Shown here: piece after piece, positions 24,659-33,326 of the stretch
Numbering within the stretch: position 1 is the stretch's first letter
Layout of the letters: the number at the start of each line of letters is the position of its first letter
Origin: an uncultured Oscillospiraceae bacterium
Lineage (GTDB): Bacteria; Bacillota; Clostridia; Oscillospirales; Acutalibacteraceae
DNA length: 64,000 bases
Assembly (NCBI GenBank): GCA_905192745.1
Contig: CAJJLZ010000003.1
Span: 62,001 to 126,000 of the forward strand
Reading direction: 5' to 3'
Made by a program: the position numbers and the translations under genes
Notes under the pieces: model-generated
Seen by the model: only the letters and a program-made list of their open reading frames with translations
Told to the model about the DNA's origin: nothing
Databases searched by the model: none

Positions 24659-25981
24659 ATGAAAAATTCGGACAAAAAATTAGTTCTCAATAAAAATATA
24701 GACATTAAATATGATGTAGATGTTTTTGTTGCCGGCGGAGGGGCCGCGGGTGTAGCAGCTGCTGTGGCCTGCGCAAGACAAGGAAGAACTGTTTTCTTAG
24801 CCGAAGCTACAGGTTGCTTTGGAGGACTTGGAACATCGGGTTTAGTACCCGCATTTGCGCCCTTTGATAATGGGGTGGATATAGTTGCAGCCGGTATAGG
24901 ATATGAAATCAGAAAGAATGTTTCTAAGAATCAGCCTCTTAATGCCTATTGGGCAAGAATAAATGTGGAAGAATTAAAAAGAGAATATGATAGAATTGTT
25001 AAAGAGGCAGGGGTGCAGTTTTCCTTTTTTACTACATTGTGTGAAGTTTTAACCGATAACGGGCATGTAGAAGGCGTTGTTCTTTATGCAAAGTCAGGCA
25101 TGTTCGGTGTAAAAGCAAGTGTTTATATAGATTGTACCGGCGATGGTGATTTGTGTGCAATGGCAGGTGCCAATTTTGAAAAGGGCGATTCCAACGGTAA
25201 TGTAATGCCGCCTACCTTATGTAGTCTTTGGTCAAATTTGTCACCGGAAGAGATTAAGAAAAATAAATGCAGTCAAAACGCCTATATTGAACAAGCTTAC
25301 AAAGATGGTGTTCTTACTCATGAGGATAGACATTTGCCGGGATTTTTTCCCCACGAAAACGGTATAGGTGGAGGAAATATCGGTCATATATTTAATGTTG
25401 ACCCTCTTGACGAAACATCCTTGACCGAAGCTATGATTTGGGGAAGAAAATCTATGTTAGAGTATGAGCAATATTATAAAAAATATATGCATGGTTATGA
25501 AAAAATATATTTGTGCTCCACCGCTTCAATTTTAGGCGTAAGGGAATCGAGACGTATCGTTTGTGACTATATGTTAAATGTTCAAGATTTTATCAATCGC
25601 GCAATTTTTGATGATGAAATCGGTAGATATTCGTATCCGATTGATATTCATGTAACTAATACATCTAAGGATGAATATGATCGGTTTTTAAGGGAATATG
25701 AAAAAGATTATAAATATGAAAAAGGGGAGTCTTATGGTATTCCCTACCGAAGTTTAATACCAAAAAAACTAAACAACGTACTTGTTGCCGGTCGTTGCAT
25801 TGGTACAGACAAGCCAATGCAAGCCTCTATTCGTGTGATGCCGGGGTGCTTTATTACAGGACAAGCAGCAGGAGTTGCCGCTGCACTTGCTTGTGAAAAA
25901 AAGAATGTCAGAAGCGTTGATTTCGATCAACTTCAACAAAATTTAAAAGAACTCGGTGCCTATTTGCCGAACAGAAGATGA
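24659..25981 (+). CDS. FAD-dependent oxidoreductase (FAD_oxidored family), A+T-rich, probably acquired
   Basis: A 440-residue flavoprotein with the dinucleotide-binding motif VAGGGAAGVAAA (G26-x-G-x-x-G31), the EATGCFGGLGTSGLVP cofactor loop, YIDCTGDGDLC (~155-165) and the C-terminal LVAGRCIGTDKPMQASIRVM and GQAAGVAAALA blocks. This is the pfam12831 family, near enzymes acting on sugars or small organic acids; substrate is unknown. Codons are strikingly A/T-ending (AAA, GAA, TAT, ATA) compared with the GC-ending neighbours on both sides, a sign of transfer. GGGGG lies 7 bases before the ATG. It has its own promoter and operator-like palindrome and stands alone. Confidence 0.85.
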   Translation: MKNSDKKLVLNKNIDIKYDVDVFVAGGGAAGVAAAVACARQGRTVFLAEATGCFGGLGTSGLVPAFAPFDNGVDIVAAGIGYEIRKNVSKNQPLNAYWARINVEELKREYDRIVKEAGVQFSFFTTLCEVLTDNGHVEGVVLYAKSGMFGVKASVYIDCTGDGDLCAMAGANFEKGDSNGNVMPPTLCSLWSNLSPEEIKKNKCSQNAYIEQAYKDGVLTHEDRHLPGFFPHENGIGGGNIGHIFNVDPLDETSLTEAMIWGRKSMLEYEQYYKKYMHGYEKIYLCSTASILGVRESRRIVCDYMLNVQDFINRAIFDDEIGRYSYPIDIHVTNTSKDEYDRFLREYEKDYKYEKGESYGIPYRSLIPKKLNNVLVAGRCIGTDKPMQASIRVMPGCFITGQAAGVAAALACEKKNVRSVDFDQLQQNLKELGAYLPNRR

Positions 25982-26188
25982 TTTTCCCATTTTGCTGACT
26001 GCTACTCAGGCTGCTGTTCGCAAACAGAAATAAGATCTCTTCGTGCGGCTCGGCCCGAGCAGTATAAGCAACTATTAGAGATGGGCTGGACTGATCCCTG
26101 CTTCGGATTCACAGTGGGCAACTCAGCAGCTAAAGCCTTTTATAAAGCCAACGGAGACTACCTTCGTAAGTTTCCGCGGCCGGATTGA
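25982..26188 (+). pseudogene. Start-less ORF remnant downstream of the FAD oxidoreductase
   Basis: The frame stays open for 68 codons directly after the oxidoreductase stop, ending at TGA 26186-26188. Its latter half reads like real protein (ARPEQYKQLLEMGWTDP, then VGNSAAKAFYKANGDYLRKF) but there is no plausible start with a ribosome binding site, so I take it as the 3' end of a lost gene left at the edge of an insertion. I do not recognise the family. Confidence 0.4.
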
Positions 26189-26260
26189 ACGGTAGAGGTT
26201 TCAGCCCCGCGTTCTTTTCTTCGGACCGGCACGGCGGGAAAAGCGGGAAATTCACCGTCC

Positions 26261-26677
26261 TCATTTCCCGGAATGTTCCCCATGACAGCCGCCGAGGCAG
26301 CCTTTGTTAAATATTTCACGAATCAGAGCGATAACCTCCCGGTCCCCGCTTTCCCCCGACGGGCGGAAACCGAGCGGTTGCAGAAAGGGAAACATCCCGC
26401 TCTCCCCGCATACGGCGGTTTGAGCGCCCGCATCCAGCGCGGCGTTCAGAGCGGCGCGAAGCAGCCCGTCCGCCAGCCGTGGGTCGGACGCCCGCAGGGA
26501 AAAAAGCTCCGCCCTTTTTCCGCCGTCCTTTCCGCCGGACAGGCGATAGAATACAAAGCCCAGGCATTCTGTCCCATCGGACGCGGTCAGACATACTCCC
26601 CCGGCCGAATCCGGAATGCCGGCTTCCGCCGCCCGCGCGGCGCGTTCCGCTTCACCGGCGGGAAGAATGGCGATCAT
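26261..26677 (-). CDS. GNAT-like acetyltransferase-fold protein
   Basis: A 138-residue protein. The middle has a weak GNAT-like arrangement (CLGFVFYRLSGG, AELFSLRASDPRLADGLLRAALNAALDAGAQ, then PFLQPLGFRPSG, where N-acetyltransferases carry their FYEKLGF-type motif). The acetyl-CoA loop R/Q-x-x-G-x-G/A is not obvious, so activity is doubtful. C-terminus is Cys/His/Gly-rich (CLGGCHGEH). AAAGGGGG lies 8 bases upstream of the ATG; the start overlaps rluB by 26 bases, so it is the last gene of that operon. Confidence 0.55.
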   Translation of the reverse strand: MIAILPAGEAERAARAAEAGIPDSAGGVCLTASDGTECLGFVFYRLSGGKDGGKRAELFSLRASDPRLADGLLRAALNAALDAGAQTAVCGESGMFPFLQPLGFRPSGESGDREVIALIREIFNKGCLGGCHGEHSGK

Positions 26678-27563
26678 CGGCCGCGCCCCCTTTATTCCGC
26701 TTTCCGTCTTTCTCTGTTTTTTCGCTCTTCCGGGCTTTCCCGGCCTTTTCCGTTCCCGCCGGGCCGGCCTCGCGCTTTTTCGCGGCCGCCTGCATCAGCG
26801 CCTGTACCTCGCGCGGCTCCAGCTCCCGCCATTTCCCCGGAGAAAGCATCCCCAGCTTGACCGGTCCGAGCGCCACCCGCCGCAGGCGGGCCACCTCGAT
26901 CCCCATCTGCTCAAACATCCGGCGGATCTGGCGATTGCGGCCTTCGTACAGCGTAACCTCCACTATCACCCGCTCATCCCCCGTCTGTTCGAGAAGGGAA
27001 TCCTCCCTCTCCCGAGAACCAGTCCCCTCCTGAAGGCGTTCACGGGAGAGGACAACAATATCCGCCGGAGCAGTGGGACGGCTCTCCCCCTCCAGCAGGA
27101 TGCCGGAGGCAAACTGCCGGAGCTGCTCATCCGAGATACCGGGCCGGATGGTCACACGGTACACCTTCGGCACATGGCTGACCGGATGGATGATCGCGTT
27201 GGCAAAATCCCCGTCATTGGTCAGCAGAAGCAGCCCCTCGGAATCCCGGTCCAGACGTCCGACCGGAAACAGACGGTCTCCCGCGTCCGCGACCAGCTCA
27301 GCCACGCATTTCCGTCCCATCTCATCGTTCAGGGTGGTGACATAGCCGCGCGGCTTGTACAACATAATATAGCGTTTTCGCGCGGGGAGGGCAATCCGGC
27401 GGCCGCCGACAGTCACGATATCCTTATGCGGATCCGCCTTATCGCCCAGACCGGCGACGTGCCCGTTCACCTTCACTTTTCCCCGGACGATCAGCTCTTC
27501 TGCCTTCCGCCGGGAGGCCACGCCGCATTCGGACAACAGCTTTTGCAGCCGTATTTCACTCAT
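26652..27563 (-). CDS. rluB: 23S rRNA pseudouridine synthase RluB-type
   Basis: A 303-residue RsuA/RluB-family enzyme that turns a 23S rRNA uridine into pseudouridine. It has the S4 RNA-binding domain (RLQKLLSECGVASRRKAEELI, 5-25), YIMLYKPRGYVTT, the catalytic aspartate in VGRLDRDSEGLLLLTNDG (~101-118) and EGRNRQIRRMFE near 210. A Lys/Glu-rich tail (AAKKREAGPAGTEKAGKA and onward) extends the C-terminus. Position after dac and scpAB matches Bacillus. Confidence 0.93.
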   Translation of the reverse strand: MSEIRLQKLLSECGVASRRKAEELIVRGKVKVNGHVAGLGDKADPHKDIVTVGGRRIALPARKRYIMLYKPRGYVTTLNDEMGRKCVAELVADAGDRLFPVGRLDRDSEGLLLLTNDGDFANAIIHPVSHVPKVYRVTIRPGISDEQLRQFASGILLEGESRPTAPADIVVLSRERLQEGTGSREREDSLLEQTGDERVIVEVTLYEGRNRQIRRMFEQMGIEVARLRRVALGPVKLGMLSPGKWRELEPREVQALMQAAAKKREAGPAGTEKAGKARKSEKTEKDGKRNKGGAADDRHSSRR

Positions 27564-27677
27564 TCCATACCATCCTTTTCGACATCCCGGTTATTCCGGA
27601 TATCCTTACAGCAAAAGGCCGCCGCCCACCGGTGGGCGCGCGCCTTCCGCTATGTTCCCGTCTTCTGTTGTGTTTGT

Positions 27678-28826
27678 CTATGCCCGCGCGAATTCCAGAA
27701 GCAGCGCCCAAAGGAGCTCGCTGAAACGCTGCCAGTAACCGGCCACCGGCCGCGCCTCCACCGAAGCGGAGACTGTAACCGGCAGCGTGCACAGCTCCCG
27801 CTCCCCCGCCAGATAACGAACCCGGCCGACCGTTTCCCCCTCCGTCACCGGCGCCAGAAGAAACCGGGGCAGTTCCACCACCGCCGTCACCTTCTCCTTT
27901 TCGGATACCAGCAGCGTTTTTGCCGGCGGCGTTTCGGTCGTCAGCGCCGCCTCGCCCGCCGTCCCGCCGGCGACCGGAAGGGACGGCAGCTCCGGCGGAG
28001 TCAGAGGCACCGACTCCACCTGCGTGAAGCCGTAGTTGTACAGCGCCATGTGATCGTTCCAGTAATCCCCGCCGTTGAGCGTTACCGCAACCAGAGTAAC
28101 GCCGTCCTTCTCGGCGGCGGAGACCAGACAGCGGCCGGATTTTTTAGTGAAACCGGTTTTCATCCCGATGGTATACGGGTACAGGCGGAGAAGCCGGTTA
28201 TGGTTGGATACCGTAATATCCCGGGGAGGATTGCCGAAGCGTACCACCGCCGTTTTTTTCGCGCAGATCGCGGCCAGCGTCTCGTTCTTCAGCACCTCGG
28301 CCCCGAGCAGAGCCATATCATAGGCGGAGGAGGAATGCTCCCCCTCGTCCAGCCCGGAAGGGGTAACGAAGGTGGTGTCTTTCATTCCGATGGCCGCCGC
28401 CCGGGCGTTCATCATCGCCGCAAAGGCAGGGATGCCGCCCGCCACCGTATACGCCGCGACGTTGGCCGCGTCGTTCCCGGATTCCAGCAGCAGGCCGGTC
28501 AGCAGATCCAGCATGGTAATCCGGTCCCCCGCCCGCAGGCCGAGGGCGGAGCCCTCCACCCGCACCGCTTCCGCCGTTACGACAATCTCCTTTTCGGGAG
28601 AACAATGCTCCAGCGCGACCAGCGCGGTCATCAGCTTGGTGGTGCTGGCCATCGGCCGCGGAGTATGCGCGTCCTTCTCATACAGCATCCGTCCGGATTC
28701 CGGCTCGTACAGCACCGCCGACAGGGAGGACAGACCGCCCACCCCTTCCGCCCGTGCCGTCAGCCCGGACGAAAGGCAAAGCAGCAGGACGGCCGCCAGC
28801 CCTGCGATCCATTGTTTTATTTTCAT
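27678..28826 (-). CDS. D-alanyl-D-alanine carboxypeptidase (penicillin-binding protein, S11)
   Basis: A 382-residue exported peptidase that trims peptidoglycan stem peptides. Signal peptide 1-27 (MKIKQWIAGLAAVLLLCLSS, cleavage near ARA-E). Catalytic motifs are S61-T-T-K64, S116-G-N118 and K222-T-G224. The PBP5-type C-terminal beta domain and an amphipathic C-terminal helix (GYWQRFSELLWALLLEF) for membrane attachment follow. The ATG at 28826 has GGGAGGAA ~10 bases upstream; an in-frame start 10 codons earlier lacks this. Neighbouring ytfJ, scpAB and rluB suggest a DacB/DacF-like role in spore cortex. Confidence 0.92.
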   Translation of the reverse strand: MKIKQWIAGLAAVLLLCLSSGLTARAEGVGGLSSLSAVLYEPESGRMLYEKDAHTPRPMASTTKLMTALVALEHCSPEKEIVVTAEAVRVEGSALGLRAGDRITMLDLLTGLLLESGNDAANVAAYTVAGGIPAFAAMMNARAAAIGMKDTTFVTPSGLDEGEHSSSAYDMALLGAEVLKNETLAAICAKKTAVVRFGNPPRDITVSNHNRLLRLYPYTIGMKTGFTKKSGRCLVSAAEKDGVTLVAVTLNGGDYWNDHMALYNYGFTQVESVPLTPPELPSLPVAGGTAGEAALTTETPPAKTLLVSEKEKVTAVVELPRFLLAPVTEGETVGRVRYLAGERELCTLPVTVSASVEARPVAGYWQRFSELLWALLLEFARA

Positions 28827-28964
28827 TCCAACGATTCCTCCCGTCCGTTTCCGCAAAAACGGACGGGAAATCCCGCCGCGTTTCTGCGTCCCTAAAAAAC
28901 GTATGCGTAAGCGGACGGGAAAATACGCGCCGTGAGGGAATGCGCCGGATGGGAAAAGGCTTTT

Positions 28965-29444
28965 TTATTCTTCGCTTTCGGCTTTGGGGGCCGCCGTAAC
29001 CGTCGTGACCGCCGCAGACGTCTCCGAAGATCCGTCGGCCGTCTCCTTGGTTTTCACTTCCACCGTTTCGGCGGTTTCTTTCTTTTTGTTAAAGAGACTG
29101 GTCACCTTGTCGAACATTTCGGGCACCAGATTCACCATCTTATCCCCCGTATCCGGCTTGGAAACGATGGGAAGCACCTGAACGCCGCCGTCGTTCACCG
29201 CGATAAAGGCGATGGGGGTGATGTTGATTCCCGCGCCGCTCCCGCCGCCGAACAGCTCGGCCTGGGTTTTGGAGGGAATGTTCGACCCGCCGGCGGCAAA
29301 GCCATAGGAAATTTTCGATACCGGAATCAGGACGGTACCGTCCGGCGTCTGGATCGGATCGCCGACAACGGTGTTTACATCCACCATTTCCTTGATTTTC
29401 TCCATCGAAACGCCCATCAGACCCTGCAGATTATTGTCCGCCAT
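28965..29444 (-). CDS. ytfJ: Sporulation protein YtfJ/GerW family
   Basis: A 159-residue protein starting MADNNLQGLMGVSMEKIKEM, with VVGDPIQTPDGTVLIPVSKISYGF (~27-50), FGGGSGAGINITPIAF and a Thr/Glu-rich tail. YtfJ (GerW) of Bacillus is a spore germination-related protein of unknown mechanism. The ATG at 29444 is used because AAAGAGG lies 9 bases upstream (a TTG three codons earlier is possible). It sits 24 bases after the DUF2953 gene ytfI, as in Bacillus. Confidence 0.92.
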   Translation of the reverse strand: MADNNLQGLMGVSMEKIKEMVDVNTVVGDPIQTPDGTVLIPVSKISYGFAAGGSNIPSKTQAELFGGGSGAGINITPIAFIAVNDGGVQVLPIVSKPDTGDKMVNLVPEMFDKVTSLFNKKKETAETVEVKTKETADGSSETSAAVTTVTAAPKAESEE

Positions 29445-29468
29445 ATCAATCAACCTCTTTCCGATTTT

Positions 29469-30176
29469 TTATTTGGATACTGTCGTCGGTTTCTTTTGTT
29501 CGGAGGGTTCCGCTCCGTCGTCCGCTTTTTTCATCTGCTGCCGGATAGTATTTCCAAAATATCCCGCGATAAACCGGAGTCCGGCCCACACGAGCCGCAG
29601 CGGGATACTATGCAGCCTCGCCTCCGCGCGAACCTCTCCCTTTTCCCGCAGAAAATCGGGAGCGACCGCAATCTCCTTCCGGCGAACCCGCATCACGGTT
29701 TCCAGCACCGCCAGCGCGGGATACACCCCGGCGCAGACTTTGCCGTAATCGGTCGCCGTTTCCGCCGCTTCCTCCGACGCGACGATGACCGTCAGCGTCA
29801 GCCTGTCCACCGTGACCGCGGCCAGCGCCCGCTTGGCTGCGGTCCCCGCCAGTTTCGCCGTTTCCGCGAGCATCCGGGCTGCGCCCAGCGGGCCTTCCTC
29901 CTGAAGCAGAAGCTCCAACTGAGAAAGCTCTTTTTTTCCCTCGGAAACCGCCGCTTTCTCCGCTTCCTTTTTTACCTTCCGCCGTTTTTTCTTCTTTTTC
30001 CGGCCGGCGGGACGGGGATACAGGGCGAAGGAAAGGAAAAGATACCGCACCCGAATCCACAGCTTCCCGTCGAACCCCGCCTTCAGATGCACCGGGATCA
30101 AAAGGAGAAGCAGCAGCAGGGCGAGAAGACCGAGAAGGACGTATACTATATACAAAAGGATAGTCAGAACGATCAA
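29469..30176 (-). CDS. YtfI-like DUF2953 membrane protein
   Basis: A 235-residue protein with an N-terminal hydrophobic helix (~1-28, MIVLTILLYIVYVLLGLLAL), a strongly basic loop (RKKKKKRRKVKKEAEK) and the DUF2953 domain with TVTVDRLTLTVIVASEEAAETA, the YGKVCAGVYPALAVLE segment and IPLRLVWAGLRFI. Function unknown. Linkage to ytfJ downstream is the ytfI-ytfJ pair of Bacillus. It starts 10 bases after the scpB stop, so it belongs to the same transcript. Confidence 0.85.
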   Translation of the reverse strand: MIVLTILLYIVYVLLGLLALLLLLLLIPVHLKAGFDGKLWIRVRYLFLSFALYPRPAGRKKKKKRRKVKKEAEKAAVSEGKKELSQLELLLQEEGPLGAARMLAETAKLAGTAAKRALAAVTVDRLTLTVIVASEEAAETATDYGKVCAGVYPALAVLETVMRVRRKEIAVAPDFLREKGEVRAEARLHSIPLRLVWAGLRFIAGYFGNTIRQQMKKADDGAEPSEQKKPTTVSK

Positions 30177-30186
30177 AGGGCAGCCC

Positions 30187-30819
30187 TCATTCCGCGTTTT
30201 CTGCGTTGTCCTGGTTCTCCGGGGATTCGGCAGACGAAGCCGGTCCCGCTATGGCGGCGTTGTCCTCGATCACCTCGTCGAGCGTGGTCTCCTGCATACC
30301 GTTCTCTTCCTTCTGCGGCAGAGGCGGCAGTTCTTCCAGCGAAGAGAGACCAAAGCAGCGGAGGAAATCCGGCGTGGTGCCGTACAGCAGCGGACGGCCG
30401 GGCAGTTCCAGCCTTCCCTTTTCCTCCACCAGATTCTTGGCGACCAGCCCCTGCACCACCGCGCCGCAGTCCACCCCGCGCACCTGATCGATAAACGCGC
30501 GGGTCACCGGCTGGTTGTAGGCGACGATCGCCAGCGTTTCCATCGCCGCCTGAGAAAGGGGTGTGTTCCGGCGGATATCCAGCGCCTTGCGGATATAATC
30601 CGCGTAACTGCTTTTGGTGCACATCTGGTACTGGTCCCCCAGCCGGACGATCAGCAGACCGCCCGAACGGGTATTGACCTCCTGCATCAGGTCGTCGGCC
30701 AGCCGGACGGTAGTTTCCTCATCCAGTTCAAGCACCTCCGCCAGCCGGGACGCCGCGATCGGCTCGCCGCTGGCGAACAGCACCGCTTCCACCGCCGCCT
30801 GGTATTGTTTGATTTCCAT
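30187..30819 (-). CDS. scpB: Segregation and condensation protein ScpB
   Basis: A 210-residue kleisin-interacting protein with two winged-helix domains: AAVEAVLFASGEPIAASRLAEVL (8-30) and TPLSQAAMETLAIVAYNQPVTRAFIDQVRGVD (~87-118), then GRPLLYGTTPDFLRCFGL. It binds ScpA and SMC for chromosome compaction and segregation. A Glu-rich, Ala-rich tail follows. Located 38 bases after scpA; GGAGGG lies upstream of the ATG. Confidence 0.96.
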   Translation of the reverse strand: MEIKQYQAAVEAVLFASGEPIAASRLAEVLELDEETTVRLADDLMQEVNTRSGGLLIVRLGDQYQMCTKSSYADYIRKALDIRRNTPLSQAAMETLAIVAYNQPVTRAFIDQVRGVDCGAVVQGLVAKNLVEEKGRLELPGRPLLYGTTPDFLRCFGLSSLEELPPLPQKEENGMQETTLDEVIEDNAAIAGPASSAESPENQDNAENAE

Positions 30820-30857
30820 CCTCTTTCATCACCCTCCGTTGTCCGCTCTCCGGTTCC

Positions 30858-31628
30858 CTATTCCGCCCACAGGGGCTCCCCATCCGGGGAAAAATCCGAC
30901 GGTTCCTCCCCGTCCCGCCGGCCCGCTTCTCCCGTCATCCGCACCGCCTGTTCCCGGCCCTCGCCTTCCACCCGGATGCGCTTGGCCTTGACCAGCTCCA
31001 GCAGAGCGAGAAAGGTCGCCACCAGCTCGGACTTGCTTCCGGCCTGTTCGAACAGGGAATCGTAAGTCACCACGTTCCGCCGGTAAAGGCGGCGCAGCAC
31101 ATAGATGATCTTGGAGGACACCGACACGATCTTCCGGGAAACAATGCCGCTGAACGCCTGAACCGGGGGCGGCATACGCCGCTTGCCCCGGCCGGCCGCC
31201 GCCAGATACGCGTCCAGCATGGTCTCCTTCGGATGAACGCGGCGATAGGTCAGGTCGGGCGAAATCTCCGCCGGTTCCCTGGTGAACAGGTCGCCGCCGA
31301 TATTCCGCGCGGCGAGGCGGCGGGCCGCCTCCTGACAGAGCTGGTATTCGATCAGCTCCCCGCTCAGCTCCCGGCGAAGCTCCTCCGCCTCCTCGTGTCT
31401 GGGCAGCAGCATGGAGGACTTGATGTGCACCAGCCGGGCGGCCATTTCCAGAAATTCGGTCGCCACATCCAGATCGGCTTCCTTCCATTCGTTGATGGCG
31501 GCCATATACTGATCCAGCAGTTCAGCAATCGGAATGTCGTAGATATTCAGTTTGTGCTTCTGTACCAGATGCAGCAGCAGATCCAGCGGCCCCTCGAAGC
31601 TCGGCAGCCGGTAGGATATCGTCTCCAT
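30858..31628 (-). CDS. scpA: Segregation and condensation protein ScpA (kleisin)
   Basis: A 256-residue kleisin that bridges SMC heads with ScpB. The N-terminal SMC-binding helix is FEGPLDLLLHLVQKHKLNIYDIPIAELLDQY (~10-40), followed by FLEMAARLVHIKSSMLLP and the C-terminal winged helix (LARFVRL is not present; instead TFLALLELVKAKRIRVEGEG). GGAGGGG lies ~7 bases before the ATG. It forms an operon with the M50 peptidase upstream and scpB downstream, the usual order in clostridia. Confidence 0.96.
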   Translation of the reverse strand: METISYRLPSFEGPLDLLLHLVQKHKLNIYDIPIAELLDQYMAAINEWKEADLDVATEFLEMAARLVHIKSSMLLPRHEEAEELRRELSGELIEYQLCQEAARRLAARNIGGDLFTREPAEISPDLTYRRVHPKETMLDAYLAAAGRGKRRMPPPVQAFSGIVSRKIVSVSSKIIYVLRRLYRRNVVTYDSLFEQAGSKSELVATFLALLELVKAKRIRVEGEGREQAVRMTGEAGRRDGEEPSDFSPDGEPLWAE

Positions 31629-31649
31629 GCGCGTCCCCTCCGGCTTTCA

Positions 31650-32318
31650 CTAAAACATCAGAATCTGAAAGAAAAAGTTGAAAATGCCGCCTGCCAGAAA
31701 ACTGATCGGCCGGGACAGCGCGCCGGAAAACACCAGCAGCATAACCGCCATGGTGATGTACATCTGATACCGGTCCACGAAATAGGACCATTTGGGCGGC
31801 AGAATATTGGCCACGATCCGGAACCCGTCCAGCGGCGGAATGGGAAGAAGGTTGAAGATTGCCAGACCGACGTTGATCCAGGCGAATTCGTAGAAAAAGA
31901 TATAGGCGATCGTCAGCGCCAGACCCGCGGGCAATACCGCATAAAAAACGCGCAGGACGGCGAGGGAAAGAAAGGCCATCAGCAGGTTGGACGCCGGGCC
32001 GGCCAACGCGGTCAGCGCCATTCCCGTCTTATAATTGCGGAAATTGAGGGGGTTCACCGGCACCGGCTTGGCATAGCCTACGCCGAACAGGAAAATCATC
32101 AGCGTTCCCATAATATCCAGATGAGCGAACGGATTGAGGGTCAGCCGGCCGTTCCACCGGGCGGTATGGTCTCCCAGCTTGTCCGCCGCAAAGCCATGCG
32201 CCAGCTCGTGCACCGGCAGCGCCAGCAGTATCACCATAGCATACGACAAAAAGGTAAACAACAGCCACTCAAAGGACATCTCACCAAGCCGCAGCCGCTC
32301 AACAAACTCCATTAACAT
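31650..32318 (-). CDS. Membrane metalloprotease, site-2 protease (M50) family
   Basis: A 222-residue polytopic protein with the zinc motif H-E-L-A-H (LALPVHELAHGFAADKLGDHTAR, ~31-53), the second metal motif region LAIFNLLPIPPLDGFRIV (~150-167) with the ligand aspartate in N-x-x-P-x-P-P-L-D-G, and five to six hydrophobic segments. Such proteases cut membrane-embedded regulators; the target is unknown here. The ATG at 32318 has AAGGAG 8 bases upstream, better than the start 16 codons earlier. First gene of the scpAB-ytfIJ operon. Confidence 0.88.
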   Translation of the reverse strand: MLMEFVERLRLGEMSFEWLLFTFLSYAMVILLALPVHELAHGFAADKLGDHTARWNGRLTLNPFAHLDIMGTLMIFLFGVGYAKPVPVNPLNFRNYKTGMALTALAGPASNLLMAFLSLAVLRVFYAVLPAGLALTIAYIFFYEFAWINVGLAIFNLLPIPPLDGFRIVANILPPKWSYFVDRYQMYITMAVMLLVFSGALSRPISFLAGGIFNFFFQILMF

Positions 32319-32503
32319 AGCGCCGACTCCTTCAACGCGGCGGCGAAACGCCGTCCGCTTTTTCAATCAAATTCAAAAGCCGCCGTTTTCCGGCTGCTTT
32401 ATATCAATTATAGTATTATACTGGAAATGCGGCCGGAATACAAGCGTTCCCGGCTTTCCTTCGTGAGAATTCAAGCTTTTTTAACATCTGCGGAAAAAAA
32501 GCC

Positions 32504-32532
32504 TTGATTTCCGCGGGTAAATCTGCTAATAT
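32504..32532 (+). promoter_or_regulatory. Probable promoter of rpmB
   Basis: TTGATT (32504-32509), 17 bases, TAATAT (32527-32532); a second -10 candidate TATACT overlaps at 32530-32535. It is about 76 bases before the rpmB start in an otherwise gene-free 290-base divergent region. Confidence 0.55.
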
Positions 32533-32607
32533 ACTATCTGTTGACTTAAAGGACGGGCCAGTCCCGCTCCATAGCAGCGTTCTTTTCGTAAAGGAGGTGC
32601 AGACCCT

Positions 32608-32796
32608 ATGGCTAAATGTGATATCTGCGGAAAGAGTGTTACCTTCGGTATTCAGGTTTCCCACTCCCACAGACGCTCCAATCGTACCTGGAAGCCCAAC
32701 ATCCGCCGTGTCAAGGCAGTGGTGGACGGTTCGCCGAAGCGTATCTATGCCTGCACCCGTTGCTTGCGTTCGGGTAAGGTTACCCGCGCTGTCTGA
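32608..32796 (+). CDS. rpmB: 50S ribosomal protein L28
   Basis: A 62-residue zinc-type L28: MAKCDICGKSVTFG at the start (C4, C7) and YACTRCLRSGKV near the end (C49, C52) give the four-cysteine zinc site; HSHRRSNRTWKPN is the rRNA-binding core. AAAGGAGG lies 10 bases upstream. Followed by a strong terminator, so monocistronic. Confidence 0.97.
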   Translation: MAKCDICGKSVTFGIQVSHSHRRSNRTWKPNIRRVKAVVDGSPKRIYACTRCLRSGKVTRAV

Positions 32797-32841
32797 GTTT
32801 CGTAACCGGAACCGTCATGCGACAGCGGCTTTACAGTGTCG

Positions 32842-32881
32842 AAAACAGCCCGTTTGCTTTGCCGCAGACGGGCTGTTTTGT
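32842..32881 (+). terminator. Terminator after rpmB
   Basis: Perfect 12-bp stem AAAACAGCCCGT / ACGGGCTGTTTT (32842-32853 with 32868-32879) with the T run inside the 3' arm, 46 bases after the stop. Confidence 0.85.
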
Positions 32882-33086
32882 CTATAAGACCGCTCCGGAG
32901 CGATTGCCAACCGCCCCGCTGTGCGATATAATGAATCCGTCAAAGCCGGGAATGCGGATACCGGGGCAAAAGAGGAGAAAACAACGGCGCAAATTCCGGC
33001 AGTCGTTTTCCGGCGAATCCGGGTATACTGTCGTTTGAAAGACATGCCGGCAGACGTTTTCCCCTTTCCGCCTTTCCGCGGGAAGG

Positions 33087-33306
33087 GCCGCCGGATAAGG
33101 TCCGCACAGAACCAAGCTGGGCGGCTTGCGGCATGAGGAAAACGGTGGAAAAATGCCGGCAGGCATTTTTAATTGCGCCGCCGGATAAGGTCCGCACAGA
33201 ACCAAGCTGGGCGGCTTGCGGCATGAGAGAAACGGTGGGAAAATGCCGACAGGCATTTTTAATTGCGCCGCCGGATAAGGTCCGCACAGAACCAGACTGG
33301 GCGGCG
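33087..33306 (+). repeat. 90-bp tandem repeat with terminator-like hairpins, leader of ppa
   Basis: A 90-base unit starting GCCGCCGGATAAGGTCCGC begins at 33087, 33177 and 33267. The first two units are complete; the third stops after ~40 bases at 33306, just before the ppa ribosome binding site. Each complete unit carries GCCGCC...GGGCGGC arms and ends with a terminator-like hairpin: AAAAATGCC-GGCA-GGCATTTTT in unit 1 (33150-33171) and the same with loop GACA in unit 2. Copies differ at only a few positions, so the duplication is recent or constrained. The preceding ~200 bases (32882-33086) hold no gene. Confidence 0.85.
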
Positions 33307-33326
33307 CTATGGGAAGGACGAGCTTT

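Noticed and set aside
33087..33306. CRISPR array before ppa
   Set aside because: The units are contiguous 90-bp tandem copies with no unique spacers and no cas genes nearby.
33087..33306. Fluoride riboswitch before the pyrophosphatase gene
   Set aside because: The crcB-type consensus core is not visible in the repeated units.
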